From the NCBI GenBank assembly GCA_003154635.1, contig PMDX01000006.1:1-8686 (forward strand): 8,686 nucleotides of DNA, given 5' to 3'. Made by a program: the position numbers and the translations under genes. How positions within the stretch are numbered: position 1 is the first letter of the stretch; the number at the start of each line of letters is the position of its first letter. The notes beneath the pieces are model-generated. The model saw only the letters and a program-made list of their open reading frames with translations, ran no database searches and was not told the origin of the DNA. Positions 6,091 to 8,686 of the stretch are shown piece after piece. The stretch is from Actinomycetota bacterium (GTDB lineage Bacteria > Actinomycetota > Geothermincolia > Fen-727 > Anoxymicrobiaceae).

Positions 6091-6125
6091 GGTCTCGAAT
6101 ATTGAGCCCTTCGATATTCGAGACC
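6091..6125 (+). terminator. Long inverted repeat, probable transcription terminator after the 2TM gene
   Basis: GGTCTCGAATAT (6091-6102) is perfectly complementary to 6114-6125. The stem extends inward through a U·G, a G-C and an A-T pair to a 5-base loop, GCCCT (6106-6110), for 15 pairs in all. It begins 17 bases after the stop of the 2TM gene. The downstream flank is only moderately T-rich (TCCTTTCCT), so termination may be weak. A protein-binding palindrome is the alternative. Confidence 0.6.
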
Positions 6126-6424
6126 TCCTTTCCTCGTGCGGTTCCGTTTTGCCCACTGTTCAGTCCTCCAGCTCGATCCTGAAGCGGCAGCACCCATCAC
6201 CTTTTGTCAGCAGCGGCTGCCTCCCCGCGAGTACATGACAGGAAACTAACCGCAAATTCGGGATCGACAAGGGTGCAAGACAGGTGACGTTATGGAAATC
6301 GAACGAACTCAATAAGTCTTATACCCACGTTTTTTAGCCTTCCCAGGTGCGATAGAATATTTAGGTTGGCAGCGTTATCCGTTGGATATCTGCTTCACGA
6401 TTCTTGATTTCAGGAGGTCGCTCG
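6126..6424. other. Intergenic stretch without a gene
   Basis: About 300 bases with no credible ORF, tRNA or recognised riboswitch. It holds a short GCAGC/GCTGC palindrome near 6210-6220. A -10-like TAGAAT sits at 6353-6358 with a run of T residues 17 bases upstream, which could be a weak promoter for the zinc-ribbon gene at 6425. Nothing else stands out. Confidence 0.4.
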
Positions 6425-6916
6425 ATGCGAATGGCACATAAGGACCGGATGTATTCGTTTCAGTGTGGCTGGGAAGCCCTTTTCGACTCGACCGTGGAAG
6501 CAATCCCCGGTTGCAAGGGCTGGGCACAGCACTGGAAGCTCGTATTTGCCGACAAGAACACCGGAATCATAAACGGTTCCGTCCCATTTGGAATGTCATA
6601 TGGCGAGAAGATTGCCATCCAGATCTCCGAGAACCCTTCCGGCACCTCCTGGTTAGGCGTATCCTCGAACTCGGTTTGGGGGCTTTTCGATTTCGGCAAG
6701 AACAGCAGAAATCTCAACAAGCTGGTTGCCGGGGTCGAAAGCGCGCTTGCAAGCAGGGGGATCAATGCCACGGCTTCAATCCAGCAGGCCGCCCCCGTGG
6801 CCGATGCTGCTCCACCACAACCTCAGCAGGCGCCGTCTCCCTCCTTCTGCGCAAAATGCGGCTTAAGCCTGGCACCGGGCGTCAAATTCTGCTCGAAATG
6901 CGGAAGTCCAATATAA
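6425..6916 (+). CDS. Unknown-function protein with C-terminal zinc ribbon
   Basis: A 163-residue protein. ATG 6425 is chosen because AGGAGG (6412-6417) lies 7 bases before it. The N-terminal domain (about 1-110) was not matched to a named family. It shows alternating strands (WKLVFADKNTGIINGSV, EKIAIQI, WLGVSS), then a helix around GKNSRNLNKLVAGVESAL, an alpha+beta pattern resembling a small lipid-binding-like fold. A low-complexity Ala/Pro/Gln linker (residues 118-140) follows. The last 23 residues form a treble-clef zinc ribbon with FCAKCG (Cys142, Cys145) and FCSKCG (Cys156, Cys159). There is no signal peptide or membrane helix, so it is cytoplasmic. It is probably transcribed alone and faces the RRM gene tail to tail. 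The zinc ribbon is certain; the role is not known. Confidence 0.85.
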   Translation: MRMAHKDRMYSFQCGWEALFDSTVEAIPGCKGWAQHWKLVFADKNTGIINGSVPFGMSYGEKIAIQISENPSGTSWLGVSSNSVWGLFDFGKNSRNLNKLVAGVESALASRGINATASIQQAAPVADAAPPQPQQAPSPSFCAKCGLSLAPGVKFCSKCGSPI

Positions 6917-6969
6917 AACGCCTGAGTGAATAAATAGAGAATTTAGAAGTTTGATGAAACCTACGTGCC

Positions 6970-7007
6970 ACCGGCCGGCGAAGCACTTTAGTATCCGCCG
7001 GGCCAGT
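6970..7007. terminator. GC-rich hairpin between convergent genes
   Basis: ACCGGCCGGCG (6970-6980) pairs with CGCCGGGCCAGT (6996-7007) with one bulged base and one G·U pair around a 15-base loop. It sits between the 3' ends of the zinc-ribbon gene (plus) and the RRM gene (minus), where a shared terminator would be expected. There is no T-tract on either side, so it is a weak candidate. Confidence 0.4.
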
Positions 7008-7021
7008 ACACATAGAGCTAC

Positions 7022-7294
7022 CTAGTAACGGGACGAACGCTGGGGGCGTTCCTCTCTTGGCTTTGCCACGTTGACGTTGAGGTTGCGGCCGTCGACGTCT
7101 TTGCCGTTTAGGCCATCGATCGCAGCCGTCCCCTCTGAGTCGACACCCATCTCTACAAAGCCGAATCCCTTCGACCTGCCGCTATCGCGATCCATGATCA
7201 CGTCGGCCGAATCCACCGTGCCGAACGCGCTGAAAGCGGTCCTGATGTCTGCCTCGCTGGTTGAATAACTGAGGTTTCCAACATATATCTTCAT
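7022..7294 (-). CDS. Single-RRM RNA-binding protein
   Basis: A 90-residue protein, the usual length for bacterial single-RRM proteins. RNP2 is IYVGNL (residues 3-8) and RNP1 is KGFGFVEM (42-49), with the aromatic positions that stack on RNA bases intact. The beta-alpha-beta-beta-alpha-beta fold ends with LNVNVAKPRE and a short basic, Arg/Ser-rich tail (EERPQRSSRY). The frame is open upstream, but ATG 7294 is right at the family's start and follows a GGGGG-containing tract about 9 bases upstream. Homologues in cyanobacteria and others act as RNA chaperones, often cold-induced. The 5' leader holds an intrinsic terminator between a candidate promoter and the start, suggesting attenuation. The gene is monocistronic and convergent with the zinc-ribbon gene. 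Confidence 0.93.
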   Translation of the reverse strand: MKIYVGNLSYSTSEADIRTAFSAFGTVDSADVIMDRDSGRSKGFGFVEMGVDSEGTAAIDGLNGKDVDGRNLNVNVAKPREERPQRSSRY

Positions 7295-7318
7295 TCTTCT
7301 GCACCCCCTTTTGTGCAT

Positions 7319-7347
7319 AAAAAAAGCCCCGAGATTGGATCCTCGGG
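7319..7347 (-). terminator. Intrinsic terminator in the RRM leader (putative attenuator)
   Basis: Read on the minus strand, CCCGAG (7347-7342) pairs with CTCGGG (7333-7328) across an 8-base loop, followed by GC and seven T residues (7325-7319). This is a textbook Rho-independent terminator for minus-strand transcription. It lies only 25 bases upstream of the RRM start codon. No minus-strand gene lies to its right within the window, so it has no obvious upstream gene to terminate. Attenuation of the RRM mRNA, or blocking of antisense transcripts, are the two explanations. Confidence 0.75.
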
Positions 7348-7386
7348 ACAAACAGTACTTCTACCTAAGAACTTTAACTCTTGGAC

Positions 7387-7395
7387 ATCATAGCA
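7387..7395 (-). promoter_or_regulatory. Candidate extended -10 promoter for the RRM gene
   Basis: The minus strand reads TGC-TATGAT, an extended -10 (TGn plus hexamer matching five of six positions). There is no recognisable -35 box. Transcription would start near 7380, giving a leader of about 85 bases that contains the terminator hairpin. Confidence 0.35.
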
Positions 7396-7598
7396 CATAA
7401 CTCGCCGCTGTGCGCACTTTTATAAATAGACGAGCACTTCCAACGAGATGCGGAACCTTGACCAGCAGTATAACAAAACAAAAAGCAGTCCTTCGCGCAC
7501 CCCCGCGAGGCAGCAACGATGACCCCATCGATATTCGGGAGAAGCTGGAGGTCTGCACCCGCGACATCCTGAGCGCCGAGCTACGCGCTGGTTTCTCC

Positions 7599-7628
7599 TT
7601 GACGATGCAATATACTCAACAATATCAA
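7599..7628 (+). promoter_or_regulatory. Candidate promoter of the flavodoxin-ferredoxin gene
   Basis: TTGACG (7599-7604) and TATCAA (7623-7628) are separated by 18 bases. The -35 box is good and the -10 box mediocre. Start of transcription would fall just before the GGGAGG ribosome-binding site at 7638-7643, leaving a very short leader. The rest of the 7410-7600 stretch shows no gene. Confidence 0.35.
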
Positions 7629-7649
7629 ATTGCGAATGGGAGGTCTTTG

Positions 7650-8480
7650 ATGGTCACGTCTATGAAACTGCTGATTCTCTACTACTCGGGAACCGGAAAC
7701 ACCGAGTTCGCCTGCATTGTGGCGAGTATCGTAGCGGAGAGAAGCGGGCACGAGGTGACAATGAAAACGTTCGCGAAGGCCGACGAGATATCGCTGGATG
7801 ATTACGACGCATACTGCTTCGCCACGCCGCTGCAGGCCTGGCAGCCGACCAAGAACGTAGAGCGCTTCATCAAGGCCATGCCGTCCCTGGATGGGAAGGT
7901 CGCCTTCCTGCTGTCCAGCTCGGGTGGACAGCCAAGCCAGACTGCTCCCTTGATGACAAGGTGGTTGAACAAGAAGGGTATCGCCGTCACCGGTCATCAC
8001 GACCTGCAGAGTCCCGACTCCTGGCCCGTCTCAAGGCGCTTTTCCCACAAGCTGGACCAAGAAAGACCCGGTGTGGAATCGGTTCGCGAACTCGCCGATT
8101 TCACCCGGAGGATGCTCGACATGCAAGTAGCTTTCCTTTCGGGAGAGCAGGTCGTATTGCCCCGACATCGTGTGCGCCCCACCCCTTTGTTTTTGCTGTC
8201 GAGAGTCGAGCGGCTTCCCAAGGGTCACCCAAACCTTGTAATGGGGAAGAAGAAAATCATCGAGTCCGACTGTACCCAATGCGGGATCTGCGAAAAGGAC
8301 TGTCCGGCTGGTGCTATCCGGCTGGACCCGTATCCTGTCTTCAGCAAGGAGTGTATTGCATGCTGGCGATGTATCAATTGCTGCCCCGAGGACTGCATTA
8401 CCACCCGGATGAGCAGTCAATACCACTACAAGGGAATGCCAAAAAAGGACGAGTTGCTGGAGAAGGCGGGACTTCAGTGA
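7650..8480 (+). CDS. EFR1-type flavodoxin/2[4Fe-4S] ferredoxin fusion
   Basis: A 276-residue protein. The frame is open back to 7410, but ATG 7650 has GGGAGG 6 bases upstream and places the flavodoxin strand at the N-terminus. Residues 6-165 are a flavodoxin-like domain: LLILYYSGTGNTEF (8-20) is the FMN phosphate loop, FATPLQAWQPTKN (57-69) the flavin-facing loop, and AFLLSSSGG (85-93) the next. Residues 205-250 carry two [4Fe-4S] motifs, Cys208-x2-Cys211-x2-Cys214-x3-Cys218-Pro and Cys235-x2-Cys238-x2-Cys241-x3-Cys245-Pro. This architecture is the EFR1 family, cytoplasmic electron carriers common in anaerobes. The physiological partner is unknown. The stop overlaps the start of a lipoprotein gene, so the two are translationally coupled. 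Confidence 0.92.
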   Translation: MVTSMKLLILYYSGTGNTEFACIVASIVAERSGHEVTMKTFAKADEISLDDYDAYCFATPLQAWQPTKNVERFIKAMPSLDGKVAFLLSSSGGQPSQTAPLMTRWLNKKGIAVTGHHDLQSPDSWPVSRRFSHKLDQERPGVESVRELADFTRRMLDMQVAFLSGEQVVLPRHRVRPTPLFLLSRVERLPKGHPNLVMGKKKIIESDCTQCGICEKDCPAGAIRLDPYPVFSKECIACWRCINCCPEDCITTRMSSQYHYKGMPKKDELLEKAGLQ

Positions 8481-8686
8481 AGAAGCTGCCTGTTTGCCTG
8501 GGTCTAACATGTTTGATTGTCGCTGCCGCTGTCCTGTCGGGGTGCGGCGGCACCAAGACAAAGACCGGAAGCCGGAAGAAGTCAGTCATGGAGACCGCCA
8601 GGACGAGGACTGTGCAGGTCGGAGATATCGAAATGGCTTACAAGATTTCCTGGGGAGGCCCGAGGGCACGGGGAGCTGAAGATGCC
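8477..8686 (+). CDS. Lipoprotein, possibly an alpha/beta-hydrolase (3' end cut by window edge)
   Basis: The frame opens at GTG 8477, overlapping the preceding stop as GTGA, and runs 70 codons to the window end. The N-terminus is a clear lipoprotein signal: MKK, a hydrophobic core (residues 6-20), and the lipobox LSGC with Cys23, followed by a polar linker rich in Thr, Lys and Arg. The mature protein would be anchored to the outer face of the cytoplasmic membrane. Near the end, VQVGDIEMAYK (46-56) resembles the first strand of many alpha/beta hydrolases, but the catalytic part lies outside the window, so that assignment is tentative. The Shine-Dalgarno sequence is weak (GGAGAAGG about 15 bases upstream), consistent with reinitiation from the upstream gene. 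Confidence 0.75.
   Translation, partial: MKKLPVCLGLTCLIVAAAVLSGCGGTKTKTGSRKKSVMETARTRTVQVGDIEMAYKISWGGPRARGAEDA

Noticed and set aside
7295..7351. N-terminal extension of the RRM protein from TTG 7351
   Set aside because: It would translate through the terminator hairpin and T-tract, and family members start at the MKIYVGNL strand.
7410..7649. 80-codon N-terminal extension of the flavodoxin-ferredoxin frame
   Set aside because: No ribosome-binding site at its beginning and no homology-like pattern. GGGAGG 6 bases before ATG 7650 and the flavodoxin first strand support the shorter protein.
8494..8679. 61-codon plus-strand ORF at the right end
   Set aside because: It overlaps out of frame the GTG 8477 frame, which has a lipoprotein signal peptide and lipobox; its own translation is Arg/Gly-rich and featureless.

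Overview
The window looks like bacterial chromosome from a moderately GC-rich organism. Shine-Dalgarno sequences are strong (AGGAGG, GGGAGG, AAGGAG) and genes are tightly packed in short operons. There are no rRNA or tRNA genes, no insertion sequences and no CRISPR array. Three things hint at an anaerobe or facultative anaerobe that uses unusual CoA-thioester chemistry: a tandem thiolase-like/DUF35 operon, an EFR1-type flavodoxin-ferredoxin fusion, and a BldC/excisionase-like regulator. Anaerobic Actinobacteriota, Chloroflexota or Desulfobacterota would all fit; the sequence alone does not decide between them.

Region 1 (1-3285, minus strand) is one operon. In transcription order it encodes a DUF35 zinc-ribbon/OB-fold protein, a thiolase-like protein (A), a second thiolase-like protein (B) and a second DUF35 protein cut by the left edge. 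Gaps are 13, 1 and 4 bases. Both thiolase-like proteins have Gly where thiolases carry the nucleophilic Cys, and both lack the usual GHP histidine motif. This is probably a two-by-two complex doing non-classical C-C bond chemistry on acyl-CoAs, possibly retro-aldol or a related reaction, rather than ordinary thiolysis.

Region 2 (3286-5027, minus strand) starts with a gene-poor stretch holding a possible decayed reading frame. It then has a small unknown ORF, a pyridoxamine-phosphate-oxidase-like flavin-binding split-barrel protein, and an isochorismatase-fold protein that also has Gly at its usual nucleophile Cys. The last two form an operon.

Region 3 (5218-6125, plus strand) holds a BldC/excisionase-like DNA-binding protein. 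Its promoter is overlaid by direct repeats spaced 20 and 10 bp, which suggests autoregulation. A 2TM-domain membrane protein and a long inverted repeat follow.

Region 4 (6126-7294) contains an intergenic stretch, a protein with a C-terminal zinc ribbon (plus strand), and a convergent single-RRM RNA-binding protein (minus strand). The RRM leader holds a textbook intrinsic terminator between a candidate promoter and the start codon, so it may be an attenuator.

Region 5 (7599-8686, plus strand) encodes an EFR1-type flavodoxin/2[4Fe-4S] ferredoxin. Its stop codon overlaps the GTG start of a lipoprotein cut by the right edge.
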